A DNA stretch of 33,448 nucleotides. Origin: Halomonas saccharevitans (GTDB lineage Bacteria; Pseudomonadota; Gammaproteobacteria; Pseudomonadales; Halomonadaceae). The notes below the pieces were generated by a model. It was given only the letters and a program-made list of their open reading frames with translations, was not told the origin of the DNA and did no database searches. The stretch spans positions 1 to 33,448 of the forward strand of contig NZ_FPAQ01000038.1 in assembly GCF_900116405.1 (NCBI RefSeq). Reading direction: 5' to 3'. The translations under genes were made by a program, and so were the position numbers. This document shows, one piece after another, positions 14,156 through 21,297 of this stretch; position 1 is the first letter of the stretch; every line of letters starts with the position of its first letter.

Positions 14156-15910
14156 ATGTCCGACGCCGCCGCCCGCACCCGCCTCGCCACCCACGCGGTG
14201 ACCAACCAGCCCGCCCCGCCGAGCGCGCGCGACCTGCTCGCCGAGGACGCCCCGCTGTGCGAGGCGCTGGCCCGCGAGGCGCCGGACTGGGTGGCCAGAC
14301 GCCTCGCGCCACTGGGCCGCGAGGCCGGTAGCGCCGAGGTCCAGGCGCTGGGCGAGGCCGCCAACCGCTACCCGCCGGAGCTGCGCCTGTTCGACCGCCA
14401 CGGCCGGCGGCTCGACGAGGTGAGCTACCACCCGGCCTACCACGCGCTGATGCATCTCGCCATCGACCACGGCTGGCACGCCGTGGCCTGGCAGGAGGAG
14501 GGCCGCGGCGGCCATCAGGCGCATGTCGCCGCCCTCTACCTGCTGACCCAGGCCGAACCCGGATTCTGCTGCCCGATCACCATGACCCACGCCGCCCTGC
14601 CGGCACTGCGCCAGTCGCCCGCCGTCGAGGCTCGCTGGGCGCCGGGCCTGCTGGCCTGGGACTACGATCCCCGCGCGCTGCCGGCCACCGAGAAGAGCGG
14701 CCTGACCGTCGGCATGGCGATGACCGAGAAACAGGGCGGCAGCGACGTGCGAACTAACACCACACGAGCCGATGCCCTCGTCACTTCCACGCGAGCCGAC
14801 CCCCTCGCCGCCACGCGAGCCGCCCCCCTCGCCAGCATCACACGAGCCGAAGCCCTTATCAGCACGCGCGCCGAAACGGGCATGGACGGCTGGCGCCTGA
14901 CCGGCCACAAGTGGTTCTGCAGCGCCCCGATGTCCGATGCCTTCCTGACCCTCGCCCAGACCGACGCGGGCCTCTCGTGCTTTCTCGTGCCGCGCTTCAC
15001 GCCGGACGGCGAGCGCAACGCCATCGAGCTGCAGCGCCTCAAGGAGAAGTGCGGCAACCGCGCCAACGCCTCGGCGGAGATCGAGTACCGCGGCGCCTGG
15101 GCCGAAGCGATCGGCGAGCCCGGGCGCGGCATCGCCACCATCCTCGAGATGGTCCAGCAGACCCGGCTCGATGCCGCCACCGCCCCGGTGGGCATGATGC
15201 GCCAGGCGCTGGTGGAGGCCTGGCGGCACGTGCGCGAGCGCCACGCCTTCGGCCGCGCCCTGTCCGAGCAGCCGCTGATGCGTGTGCTGCTGGCCGACAT
15301 GGCCATAGAAGTGGAGGCCGGCCTGGCCCTCTCGCTGCGCGCCGCCCGGGCCTTCGGTGGCGCGGCCCGCGGCGAGGCGTCGGAGGCCGCCCTGGCCCGG
15401 CTGCTGCCGACCCTGGCCAAGTACTGGCACAACAAGCGCACCCCCGGCTTCATGGCCGAGGCCATGGAGTGCCTCGGCGGCATCGGCTACGTGGAGGAGA
15501 CGCCGCTCGCCCGGCTCTATCGCGAGGCGCCGGTGAACTCGATCTGGGAGGGCTCGGGCAACGTGATCTGCCTCGACCTGCTGCGGGTGATGGCCCGCCA
15601 CCCGGCGTCGCTTGCGGCCGTGCGCGAGGAGGTGAGCGCGGCGCGGGGCCAACAGGCCGATCTCGACTGCGCCTGGACGAAGCTGGAGGCGGAGCTTGGC
15701 GCGGCGCCGAACACGCTCGAGCCGCGTGCCCGCTGGCTGGCCCAGCGCCTCGCGCAGTGTCTGCAAGGGGCGCTGCTGCTGCGCCACGGCCCGCTGGCGG
15801 TGGCCGAGACCTTCTGCCGCACGCGGCTGGGCGGCGAGGCCGGCCCGGCCTACGGCGTGCTGCCGGGCAATGCTCCGCTGGCGGCGCTGCTGGCGCGGAT
15901 CGGCGACTGA
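14156..15910 (+). CDS. AidB-like acyl-CoA dehydrogenase (isovaleryl-CoA dehydrogenase type)
   Basis: FAD-dependent acyl-CoA dehydrogenase of the AidB branch, 584 residues from ATG 14156 (GGAG 7 bases upstream; a GTG at 14129 is also in frame). Recognised segments: EVSYHPAYHALM, AMTEKQGGSDVRTNTT, LTGHKWFCSAPMSDAFL, RLKEKCGNRANASAEIEY, RHAFGRALSEQPLMRVLLADM, KYWHNKRTPGFMAEAMECLGGIGYVEE and NSIWEGSGNVICLDLLR. AidB relatives are linked to alkylation stress or branched-chain acyl oxidation. Unusual: about residues 203-240 are an insertion of imperfect repeats (TRADALVTS, TRADPLAA, TRAAPLASI, TRAEALIS), where relatives have only a short linker. It overlaps the convergent EAL gene by 61 bp. Confidence 0.9.
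   Translation: MSDAAARTRLATHAVTNQPAPPSARDLLAEDAPLCEALAREAPDWVARRLAPLGREAGSAEVQALGEAANRYPPELRLFDRHGRRLDEVSYHPAYHALMHLAIDHGWHAVAWQEEGRGGHQAHVAALYLLTQAEPGFCCPITMTHAALPALRQSPAVEARWAPGLLAWDYDPRALPATEKSGLTVGMAMTEKQGGSDVRTNTTRADALVTSTRADPLAATRAAPLASITRAEALISTRAETGMDGWRLTGHKWFCSAPMSDAFLTLAQTDAGLSCFLVPRFTPDGERNAIELQRLKEKCGNRANASAEIEYRGAWAEAIGEPGRGIATILEMVQQTRLDAATAPVGMMRQALVEAWRHVRERHAFGRALSEQPLMRVLLADMAIEVEAGLALSLRAARAFGGAARGEASEAALARLLPTLAKYWHNKRTPGFMAEAMECLGGIGYVEETPLARLYREAPVNSIWEGSGNVICLDLLRVMARHPASLAAVREEVSAARGQQADLDCAWTKLEAELGAAPNTLEPRARWLAQRLAQCLQGALLLRHGPLAVAETFCRTRLGGEAGPAYGVLPGNAPLAALLARIGD
14760..14873 (+). repeat. Imperfect 24-27 bp tandem repeats inside the acyl-CoA dehydrogenase gene
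   Basis: Five degenerate units each beginning ACRCGMGCCG and alternating about 27 and 24 bp, all multiples of three, encoding Thr-Arg-Ala-(Asp/Ala/Glu)-x-Leu. In-frame expansion is the simplest origin. Confidence 0.75.
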
Positions 15911-17070
15911 GCATCGGCCAGCGCCAGGATATCCGCGGCGGGCATCGGCCGCCCCAGGCCGAAGCCCTGCACGTGGGTGCAGCCGAAACGCTCCAGGGTC
16001 GGCAGGCAGGCGAGATCCTCGATCCCCTCGGCCACCACCCGGATGCCCAGCCGGCGCCCGAGCAGCGCCACCGCCTCGACGATGGCGGCATCCTGGGGAT
16101 CCTCGAGCAGGCGACTGACGAAGCTGCGATCGACCTTGAGCTCGCTGATCGGCAGCAGCTGCAGCCGCGCCAGCGACGAGAAGCCCACCCCGAAGTCATC
16201 CACCGAGACCTCCAGGCCGCTCAGGTGCAGCCGGGCCGCGACCTCGCTGCCGAGCAGCTCGTCCTCCATGGCGGCGGTCTCGGTGATCTCCAGCACCACC
16301 GGCGTCTCGCCGAAGGCGCGTCGCCCCTCGCTGACCAGCGACAGCAGCTCCGGGCACATCAGGTCGTCGGCGGTGACGTTGACCGACAGCGACAGGGCAA
16401 GCCCGGCCCGGCGCCAGCGGTGGGCGTCCTCGAGGGCCAGCTGCAGCACACGGCGAGTCAGGTGGCGATTCTGATCGGGGGTCAGCAGGGGCAAAAAGCG
16501 GCCCGGCATCAGCAATCCCGCCTCGGGGTGGGCCCAGCGCACCAGCGCCTCGACGCCGCTCAGGCGACCACTGGAGAGCTCGAACTGGGGCTGATAGTGG
16601 AGCGTGATCTCCTGGCGGGCGAAGGCCCGGTCAAGCTCCTCGAGGCGACACGGATGGAGGGCATCGGGCTCGTCGTCCGGGGCCTCGCCTTCGAGGCGCT
16701 GGCGCAGCTCGGCGAGGCGCATCGGCTTATCCAGCGAGGGCAGCATCGCAAGCCCTAGGGCCTGGCCCAGCCGCTCGGCGATGCGCACGATCTTTCGCTC
16801 GACCCCGCTGAGCAGCAGAAGCCGGCCGCGATAACCGCATTCGGCGAGCCGGCGCAGTATGGAAAAGCCATCGTGATCGCCGAACTCGAGGGCCATGATG
16901 ACCAGATGCGGGCGCCGCGCCACGACCTCGCCGATCAGATGCTGGCCCTGGCGACAGTAGCGGGATTCCATTCCCAATGTACGCAGCTGCAAGGAGAGCG
17001 TGGCGGCGGCATCGGGATCCTCCTCTAGCACCAAGGCCAGCCGCGAGACCTGCATTGTCAGATCGTTCAT
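15850..17070 (-). CDS. EAL-domain cyclic-di-GMP phosphodiesterase with degenerate receiver domain
   Basis: Two-domain signalling protein, 406 residues from ATG 17070. Residues about 8-125 have receiver-domain layout: acidic pair in VLEEDPD near 16-20 and the conserved lysine in SLDKP at 115. The phosphoacceptor position reads ALEFGDHDG, with Ala60 where Asp is expected, so it probably cannot be phosphorylated. Residues about 145-395 are an EAL domain with GVEALVRW, SLSVNVT, LEITET, VDDFGVGFSSL, LKVDRSFV, VAEGIE and QGFGLGRPM. All metal and catalytic positions look present, so it should hydrolyse c-di-GMP to pGpG. The ribosome binding site is weak. The gene overlaps the dehydrogenase gene tail to tail. 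Confidence 0.87.
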   Translation of the reverse strand: MNDLTMQVSRLALVLEEDPDAAATLSLQLRTLGMESRYCRQGQHLIGEVVARRPHLVIMALEFGDHDGFSILRRLAECGYRGRLLLLSGVERKIVRIAERLGQALGLAMLPSLDKPMRLAELRQRLEGEAPDDEPDALHPCRLEELDRAFARQEITLHYQPQFELSSGRLSGVEALVRWAHPEAGLLMPGRFLPLLTPDQNRHLTRRVLQLALEDAHRWRRAGLALSLSVNVTADDLMCPELLSLVSEGRRAFGETPVVLEITETAAMEDELLGSEVAARLHLSGLEVSVDDFGVGFSSLARLQLLPISELKVDRSFVSRLLEDPQDAAIVEAVALLGRRLGIRVVAEGIEDLACLPTLERFGCTHVQGFGLGRPMPAADILALADAQSPIRASSAASGALPGSTP

Positions 17071-17085
17071 CCAGGGTGATTCCGG

Positions 17086-17115
17086 CCTATAGACTTGCTT
17101 CCACCCTATCAGCAA
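17086..17115 (-). promoter_or_regulatory. Candidate promoter of the EAL gene
   Basis: On the minus strand TTGCTG, 18-base spacer, TATAGG, ending 16 bases before the ATG at 17070. Reasonable sigma-70 match; the leader would be very short. Not confirmed by anything else. Confidence 0.35.
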
Positions 17116-17284
17116 AACGCCTGACTCACTGGCGCGAGAAGCATCAAGCCAATCAACGCTGGAATTCCATCGAAAGGGTGAGCCAAAAGCCTCACTCAAC
17201 GGGATCAACCAAGCGAATCAGTCGACAGCATCGATAGGGAGAGGGACCGTCGAGGGGTTCAGGCGAGGGCGTCGGCCGAGGGCG

Positions 17285-17902
17285 TCAGCCGAGCGGCCCC
17301 ACCACCACCCTCAGCGCCAGCGCCAGCAGCAGCACCCCGGTGAGGCGATTGAGCCAGTGGGCTCGCGCCTGCAGCCACGGCAGCACCCGCGAGTGCGACA
17401 GGCCCACCGCCACCAGCACGTACCAGCCGGCGTCGATGACCATCGCCGTACCGACCACCAGCGCCTTGGCCTCGAGACTCATCTCCGGGGTGACGAACTG
17501 GCTGAGCAGCGCAATGAAGAAGAGGATCAGCTTGGGGTTGGCCAGGGCCACCAGCATGCCCTCGCGGGCGGCCTGAGAACGGCTGGTGGCGCTTCCCGTA
17601 GCGTTCAGGGCACCGCCCCGGCCGGCCATCAGGGCCCTGACACCGAGCCACGCCAGATAGGCAGCCCCCGCCCAGGTGATCACCTGGAAGAGCATCGGCA
17701 GGCGCACGATCACCGCGCCCAGCCCCCACACCGTCAGCAGGGCATAGAAGCCCACCCCCAGGGCATGGGCGAGCGCCGCCGAGACACCCGGCATGCGCCC
17801 GCCTCCCAGGGTGTGGCGCAGCACCATGGCCAGGCTCGGGCCGGGCGACATCGCCCCCATGGCGCAGACCGCGGCCAGCGAGAGCCAGAGAGAAAACGGC
17901 AT
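17285..17902 (-). CDS. LysE/RhtB-family amino acid exporter
   Basis: Inner-membrane translocator of 205 residues with about six hydrophobic segments. The N-terminal SPGPSLAMVLRHTLGGGR block after the first membrane segment is the family signature, followed by WAGAAYLAWLGVRAL and a loop ending in ANPKLILFFIALLSQFV, also typical. Members export amino acids such as lysine, homoserine, threonine or leucine; the substrate here is not evident. ATG 17902 has GGAG about 8 bases upstream. It starts only 33 bp after the rnk stop on the same strand, so both are likely on one transcript. Confidence 0.9.
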   Translation of the reverse strand: MPFSLWLSLAAVCAMGAMSPGPSLAMVLRHTLGGGRMPGVSAALAHALGVGFYALLTVWGLGAVIVRLPMLFQVITWAGAAYLAWLGVRALMAGRGGALNATGSATSRSQAAREGMLVALANPKLILFFIALLSQFVTPEMSLEAKALVVGTAMVIDAGWYVLVAVGLSHSRVLPWLQARAHWLNRLTGVLLLALALRVVVGPLG

Positions 17903-17935
17903 ACCACTATCTCCGTTATCGGAAGGGGGACGGCC

Positions 17936-18349
17936 TCAGCGGTGGAACTGGCCTTCCCGCTCGGGCTGCCAGAGGATGGCATCGATGCGCAGCCGCGACT
18001 CGCGACCGCCCGGCAGGGGCCAGACGATCGTATCGCCGATGCGCAGGCCCAACAGGGCCGCCCCTACCGGCGCCATCACCGAGATGCCGTCCTCGGTGGT
18101 GCTCAGCGCATGGGGATAGACCAGGGTGCGGATGATCTGGCGATCGCGGTCCAGATCGCTGAACTGTACCTGGCTGCACATGCTGACCACGTCCTCGGGC
18201 ACATCCTCCGGGTCGACGACCTCGCCGCGCGCCAGCTCCTCCTCGAGGGCCTCGGCCACCGCCAGGGTGTCGTCGTCGGCATCGTCGATGAGCCGCTGCA
18301 GCCGCTCGGCATCGAGCCGGTTGATGATAAGGGGGGGACGCGTCGTCAT
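17936..18349 (-). CDS. rnk: Rnk, regulator of nucleoside diphosphate kinase (GreA-like fold)
   Basis: GreA/GreB-related protein of 137 residues. It begins PPLIINRLDAERLQRLID as Rnk does, has a short acidic helical N-terminal part (DDADDDTLAVAEALEEELARG) much smaller than the Gre coiled coil, then the C-terminal FKBP-like domain: SDLDRDRQIIRTLVYP and MAPVGAALLGLRIGDTIVWPLPGG. Rnk binds RNA polymerase and affects nucleoside diphosphate kinase levels. AGGAGG lies four bases before the ATG. First gene of an apparent pair with the LysE-type exporter. Confidence 0.9.
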   Translation of the reverse strand: MTTRPPLIINRLDAERLQRLIDDADDDTLAVAEALEEELARGEVVDPEDVPEDVVSMCSQVQFSDLDRDRQIIRTLVYPHALSTTEDGISVMAPVGAALLGLRIGDTIVWPLPGGRESRLRIDAILWQPEREGQFHR

Positions 18350-18563
18350 AGGGCCTCCTGGACAACATTAACGCTGATTGCACGCTTGCGGGGTTGCCAA
18401 CGAAAACAGCCCTTCACCGACAAAAGGGCGAAGGACTGTAAACAAGCTACTCTACGCCATCCCGCCGGCCGGTGACAGTCCTGGGCGGACAGACCATCGG
18501 GTGGCTACAGCCCCGGCGATCAGGCAGTTACACTGGCCGGACACCCGCACGGAGACACCGCCC

Positions 18564-18719
18564 ATGTCGGTTCGCACCCTGGCCATCGCCCTGCTGATCG
18601 CAGGCGCCCTGCTGCCGGTCATCGGCTGGCAGACCGACAGCCCCGTCGGCTTCGTCGGCCCCGCCCTGCTGCTGCTCGGTATCCTGCTGCTATGGACGCG
18701 CAAACGCCATGGCCGGTGA
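18564..18719 (+). CDS. Small membrane protein, 51 residues
   Basis: Short gene of unknown function. The protein is almost wholly hydrophobic with two spans, about 5-18 (LAIALLIAGALLPV) and 29-44 (VGFVGPALLLLGILLL), joined by a short polar loop and ending in a basic tail KRHGR. ATG 18564 has GGAG nine bases upstream. A longer frame to 18378 exists but its extra 62 residues look non-coding (Pro/Arg-rich, no ribosome binding site). Its stop overlaps the exoD start by 11 bp, which supports co-translation. Confidence 0.65.
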   Translation: MSVRTLAIALLIAGALLPVIGWQTDSPVGFVGPALLLLGILLLWTRKRHGR

Positions 18720-19323
18720 GGCCACCGACCCCGAGCCGGAGACCCCCCGGGGCGAGCTGGGCCAGCTGCTGGCGCGAGTCCAGGGAGCCGGGCGCCACGC
18801 CGAGAGCGTCAGCCTCGAGGCCATCCTCGATAGCCTCGGGCAGCGCTCCTTCGCCCCCTTCCTGCTGGTGGCGGGGCTCGTCACCCTGGCGCCGCTGATC
18901 GGCGACATCCCTGGCGTGCCGACCCTGATGGCGGCGCTGGTGGTGCTCGCCGCCGTGCAGCTGCTGGCCGGCCGGGAGCATATCTGGCTGCCGAGCTGGC
19001 TGCTGAGCCGCCGCGTTTCCCGGGCACGCTTCGTTGCGGTCGTGCGCTGGATGCAGCGACCGGCGCACTGGATCGACCGCCTGCTCAAGCCGCGCCTGAC
19101 ATGGCTCACCCGACCGCCGGCGCACCTTCCCGTCGCCGTGACCTGCCTGCTGATCGCCCTGGCCATGCCGCCCATGGAGGTGGTGCCCTTCACCGCCAAC
19201 GGCGCGGGGCTCGCCCTGACCCTGTTCGCCCTGGCGCTGCTCGCCCACGACGGCCTGATGGCCCTGCTGGGCTATTTCCTGACCTTCGGCACCCTGGCCC
19301 TGGTCGTCATCGGGCTGGCCTGA
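18709..19323 (+). CDS. exoD: ExoD-family membrane protein (exopolysaccharide synthesis)
   Basis: Inner-membrane protein of 204 residues in the ExoD family, named for a rhizobial gene needed for normal exopolysaccharide and alkali tolerance. The N-terminal SVSLEAILDSLGQRSFAPFLLVAGLVTLAP and DIPGVPTLMAALVVLAAVQLL are the family's best conserved parts. The middle LPSWLLSRRVSR and two to three C-terminal membrane segments follow. It overlaps the preceding 51-residue membrane protein gene. Last core gene before the integrated element; its stop is 171 bp from the tRNA-derived repeat. Confidence 0.85.
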   Translation: MAGEATDPEPETPRGELGQLLARVQGAGRHAESVSLEAILDSLGQRSFAPFLLVAGLVTLAPLIGDIPGVPTLMAALVVLAAVQLLAGREHIWLPSWLLSRRVSRARFVAVVRWMQRPAHWIDRLLKPRLTWLTRPPAHLPVAVTCLLIALAMPPMEVVPFTANGAGLALTLFALALLAHDGLMALLGYFLTFGTLALVVIGLA

Positions 19324-19494
19324 AGGACTCGGGCTCTTGAGCTACGGGCTCTACTGCCTGATCAACGCCGGCTTCCGGGAGACCCGCATCGACTGAGCAG
19401 GCACGCGGAAACGCCACGCTTGATGGAGGGCGCGGGAATCGAAGGGTCGAGAGGGGGTAGTGCTGGGATGGCGCCGCGGAGGGCGTGATGGTGC
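19324..19494. other. Intergenic stretch between exoD and the attachment repeat
   Basis: No gene I can support. One plus-strand open stretch ends in SYGLYCLINAGFRETRID before a stop near 19396 but has no credible start. This should be the host DNA just past the 3' end of the tRNA-Leu gene. Confidence 0.4.
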
Positions 19495-19553
19495 TGGTAC
19501 CGGCGGTCGGACTCGAACCGACAAGAGGTTGCCCCCGGCGGATTTTGAATCCG
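19495..19553 (-). repeat. Attachment site copy A: 3' half of a tRNA-Leu(CAA) gene
   Basis: 59 bp, minus strand: anticodon arm with loop TTCAAAA (anticodon CAA, leucine), variable arm, T arm GTCGG-TTCGAGT-CCGAC, acceptor 3' strand CGCCGGT and encoded ACCA end. The expected 5' half (acceptor strand GCCGGCG/ACCGGCG, D arm) is not found upstream, so it is not a working tRNA gene. It matches copy B at 28941-28999 at 56 of 59 positions. It marks the left boundary of the 9.5-kb element. Confidence 0.85.
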
Positions 19554-19689
19554 ACGCGAGGCCAATACAATCAGCATCTTGCAGGCGGCTATCGGAAAAA
19601 TCCCAATTCCTGCCCCAATACTCAGAATGCGCTTGGGTGATATGGGATGCCACTCCCTGCCACGCTTGCAGGCCAGCTCAGGGGCCAGT

Positions 19690-19995
19690 TCAGGAAGCTT
19701 GGTGCGTCAGGTCGTGGAAGTGGATGCCAGTCGCCTTGATAACGGCGGTCATGGTGCGCAGGGTCGGGTTCCCCTTGGGAGACAATGCCCGGTACAGGCT
19801 CTCGCGTGAGACCTTGGCACGCTCAGCCACAGCAGCCATGCCGCCCTGGGCTTCCACCACATGGCGCAGCGCCAGCAGGAAGGCAGACTCTCCCCCCTCC
19901 TCGTCCAGCTCATCGAAGGCAGTGCGCAGGTAATCAAGCGCCATGTCAGGATCGTCGCGCAGCATCTCGATAACAGCGGTGTCGTGGCTTTTCAT
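19690..19995 (-). CDS. Antitoxin of a HigBA-like module (addiction module antidote, HTH)
   Basis: Antitoxin of 101 residues. The N-terminal DTAVIEMLRDDPDMALDYLRTAFDE is the conserved toxin-binding segment of the putative addiction module antidote family. A Xre-type helix-turn-helix follows: GGMAAVAERAKVSRESLYRAL at about 51-71, then GNPTLRTMTAVIKATGIHF. Its ATG overlaps the toxin stop as ATGA, so the toxin gene comes first, the reverse of most type II modules but usual for HigBA-like ones. It likely represses its own promoter through the palindrome at 20333-20352. Cargo near the integrase-distal end of the element; would stabilise it. Confidence 0.88.
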   Translation of the reverse strand: MKSHDTAVIEMLRDDPDMALDYLRTAFDELDEEGGESAFLLALRHVVEAQGGMAAVAERAKVSRESLYRALSPKGNPTLRTMTAVIKATGIHFHDLTHQAS

Positions 19996-20333
19996 CTTCG
20001 TGCTCTCCTCCGGTGGTCAGCCAGAAACTCCTTGGCCTGCTCGATGTCGGCCTGCTGGCGCTTCTTGGTCCCACCGATTAACAACATCACCAGGCGCCTG
20101 CCCACCTTGGCGTAATACACGCGGTAGCCAGGTCCGTAGTCGATGCGCAGCTCCAGCACTCCGTCGCCAACAGCCTTGGTGTCTCCTGCATTCCCAGCAG
20201 CCAAGCGGTTGAGGCGAGTCAGCACACGCATCGCGGCCTGACGATCCTTGCCCTTGGTGGCTTCCAGCCAGGCTTGAAACGGATCGTGGCCGTCAGCGGT
20301 GAGGTAGTGCGTCAGCTCCATCATCGGGAGCAT
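19992..20333 (-). CDS. RelE/ParE-superfamily toxin (HigB-like addiction module killer protein)
   Basis: Toxin of 113 residues, small and basic. HDPFQAWLEATKGKDRQAAMRVLTRLNRL, then GVLELRIDYGPGYRVYYAKVGRRLVMLLIGGTKKRQQADIEQA matches the addiction module killer family, part of the RelE/ParE fold. Members usually cut mRNA on the ribosome. The ATG at 20333 lies directly at the edge of a palindromic operator and has no evident ribosome binding site; ATG codons at 20324 and 20321 are alternatives. Followed by its antitoxin with a 4-base overlap. Confidence 0.88.
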   Translation of the reverse strand: MLPMMELTHYLTADGHDPFQAWLEATKGKDRQAAMRVLTRLNRLAAGNAGDTKAVGDGVLELRIDYGPGYRVYYAKVGRRLVMLLIGGTKKRQQADIEQAKEFLADHRRRARR

Positions 20334-20352
20334 TGTAGCCTAAAAGCTACAA
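20333..20352. promoter_or_regulatory. Palindromic operator of the toxin-antitoxin operon
   Basis: TTGTAGC, 6-base spacer CTAAAA, GCTACAA: perfect 7-bp arms, abutting the toxin start codon. Position and symmetry fit autoregulation by the HTH antitoxin or toxin-antitoxin complex. Confidence 0.7.
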
Positions 20353-20394
20353 AAGGGAATGGGGAGCGCCAGCAGTATCTCGACTGCTGCATAC

Positions 20395-20571
20395 CTATCC
20401 CTCGGCGTCCGGCTCGTCAGGTTCAGCCTTCAGCACTGCCTTGAGCCGATGGACCGCAGGACTCCGGGCGGCCAGGATCGCCAGCCGCGTCTCGGCCTGG
20501 CGCATCTCCTCGCGCAGCGACTCGACCTCCTCCCGGGTGAGCCGGTTGTGGCCATGCTTTGTGTCGCCCAT
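20395..20571 (-). CDS. Small charged helical protein, 58 residues, unknown function
   Basis: A short gene starting MGDTKHGHNRLTREEVESLR. The protein continues with a long charged helix (EEMRQAETRLAILAARSPAV) with heptad-like spacing of hydrophobic residues, then an acidic tail ending DEPDAEG. The ATG at 20571 has AGGAG 7 bases upstream, which together with the clean reading frame argues for a real gene. I do not recognise a family. It lies between the HGG-motif gene and the toxin-antitoxin pair, with a set of CATGGGGT repeats just upstream. Confidence 0.6.
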   Translation of the reverse strand: MGDTKHGHNRLTREEVESLREEMRQAETRLAILAARSPAVHRLKAVLKAEPDEPDAEG

Positions 20572-20606
20572 CACCAGCTCCTCGATGCCAACATTTGCCA
20601 GCCTCT

Positions 20607-20681
20607 CATGGGGTTTGGACCTTGGGTTTTCTCAGGTTCTCATGGGGTCTAGCCGTGATGAAGCGTGATCGCCCATGGGGT
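20607..20681 (+). repeat. Three CATGGGGT direct repeats spaced 33-34 bp
   Basis: CATGGGGT at 20607-20614, 20641-20648 and 20674-20681, in the non-coding gap between two genes of the element. Flanks are partly shared (TCT before the first two, T-x-GGACC after first and third). Regular spacing close to three helical turns suggests an iteron-like or regulator-binding array. Confidence 0.5.
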
Positions 20682-20728
20682 ATGGACCCGGATCGCCCCG
20701 GCGCTGGGCTGGAATCTCAGCCGGTCGG

Positions 20729-21070
20729 CTACCGATACCGGACCCGTTCGGCCAGGTCGCCTACCGGGATGCCCTGACGGCGCAGGGCGTCCAGCACCTC
20801 GGGATTGGTCGAAGGATCGTAGGGCGGTTCCACCTTCGGCGGCTCCGGTCGCTTCGCCCTCGGCCCCGACTTCGGCCCGGTCGATGCGCCCCCGTGGAGA
20901 TGGCAGCGGCCCGATGCGTACAGGTCGCGGCGCTTACAAGGTGTCCCGGCCCGCGTCTTCGCCCCGCAGCGCAGGTCGCGGCACGCCTCGGGGAAAAGTA
21001 GGCGCTCACCCCTGGCCACGGCTCGGGACCATGCCCGGTATCGGCGGCGCAACTCGGCTTGATCGTCCAT
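20729..21070 (-). CDS. Small Cys/His protein with HGGxSTGPKS motif
   Basis: 113-residue protein, start ATG 21070 with AGGAGG 7 bases upstream. The frame upstream to 21214 is open but has no good ribosome binding site. The centre holds CRDLRCGAKTRAGTPCKRR followed by GRCHLHGGASTGPKSG: a probable zinc-binding Cys/His cluster joined to the HGGxSTGP motif found in many small phage and mobile-element proteins of unknown function. The N-terminus is Arg-rich and helical, the C-terminus Pro-rich. Likely nucleic-acid binding; no enzymatic role is claimed. Confidence 0.75.
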   Translation of the reverse strand: MDDQAELRRRYRAWSRAVARGERLLFPEACRDLRCGAKTRAGTPCKRRDLYASGRCHLHGGASTGPKSGPRAKRPEPPKVEPPYDPSTNPEVLDALRRQGIPVGDLAERVRYR

Positions 21071-21297
21071 CGGTGATCCTCCTCGGGCCTCACGTGCGTA
21101 CTGCTCCGAAAACTCCGCCACCCTTACCGGAACCTTACCCCAGCAGGGGCTCGGGATTCGTACCGGAGGTGCGTACCACGTGAATCGTTGAAGCAAGGCG
21201 TTTCCCCTTGGCATTCACCGTTCACCAGTAGTGCGCGGCCAGGGTGCGCGAAGGGGCTTCGCCACTAGTAGTACGCAGGGACTTTGCGGTTATCCCC

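Noticed and set aside
14126..15787. 553-residue minus-strand frame opposite the acyl-CoA dehydrogenase
   Set aside because: Exact antisense of a clearly recognised gene, with no family-like segments.
14911..16758. 615-residue plus-strand frame spanning the dehydrogenase and EAL genes
   Set aside because: It crosses from one gene's shadow into another's; no ribosome binding site or conserved motif.
18432..18482. AGGACTGT / ACAGTCCT inverted repeat between rnk and the 51-residue gene
   Set aside because: Arms are 35 bases apart in a divergent promoter region; too weak to call an operator or hairpin.
18378..18563. N-terminal extension of the 51-residue membrane protein
   Set aside because: No ribosome binding site, Pro/Arg-rich and unlike the hydrophobic body; the ATG at 18564 is better placed.
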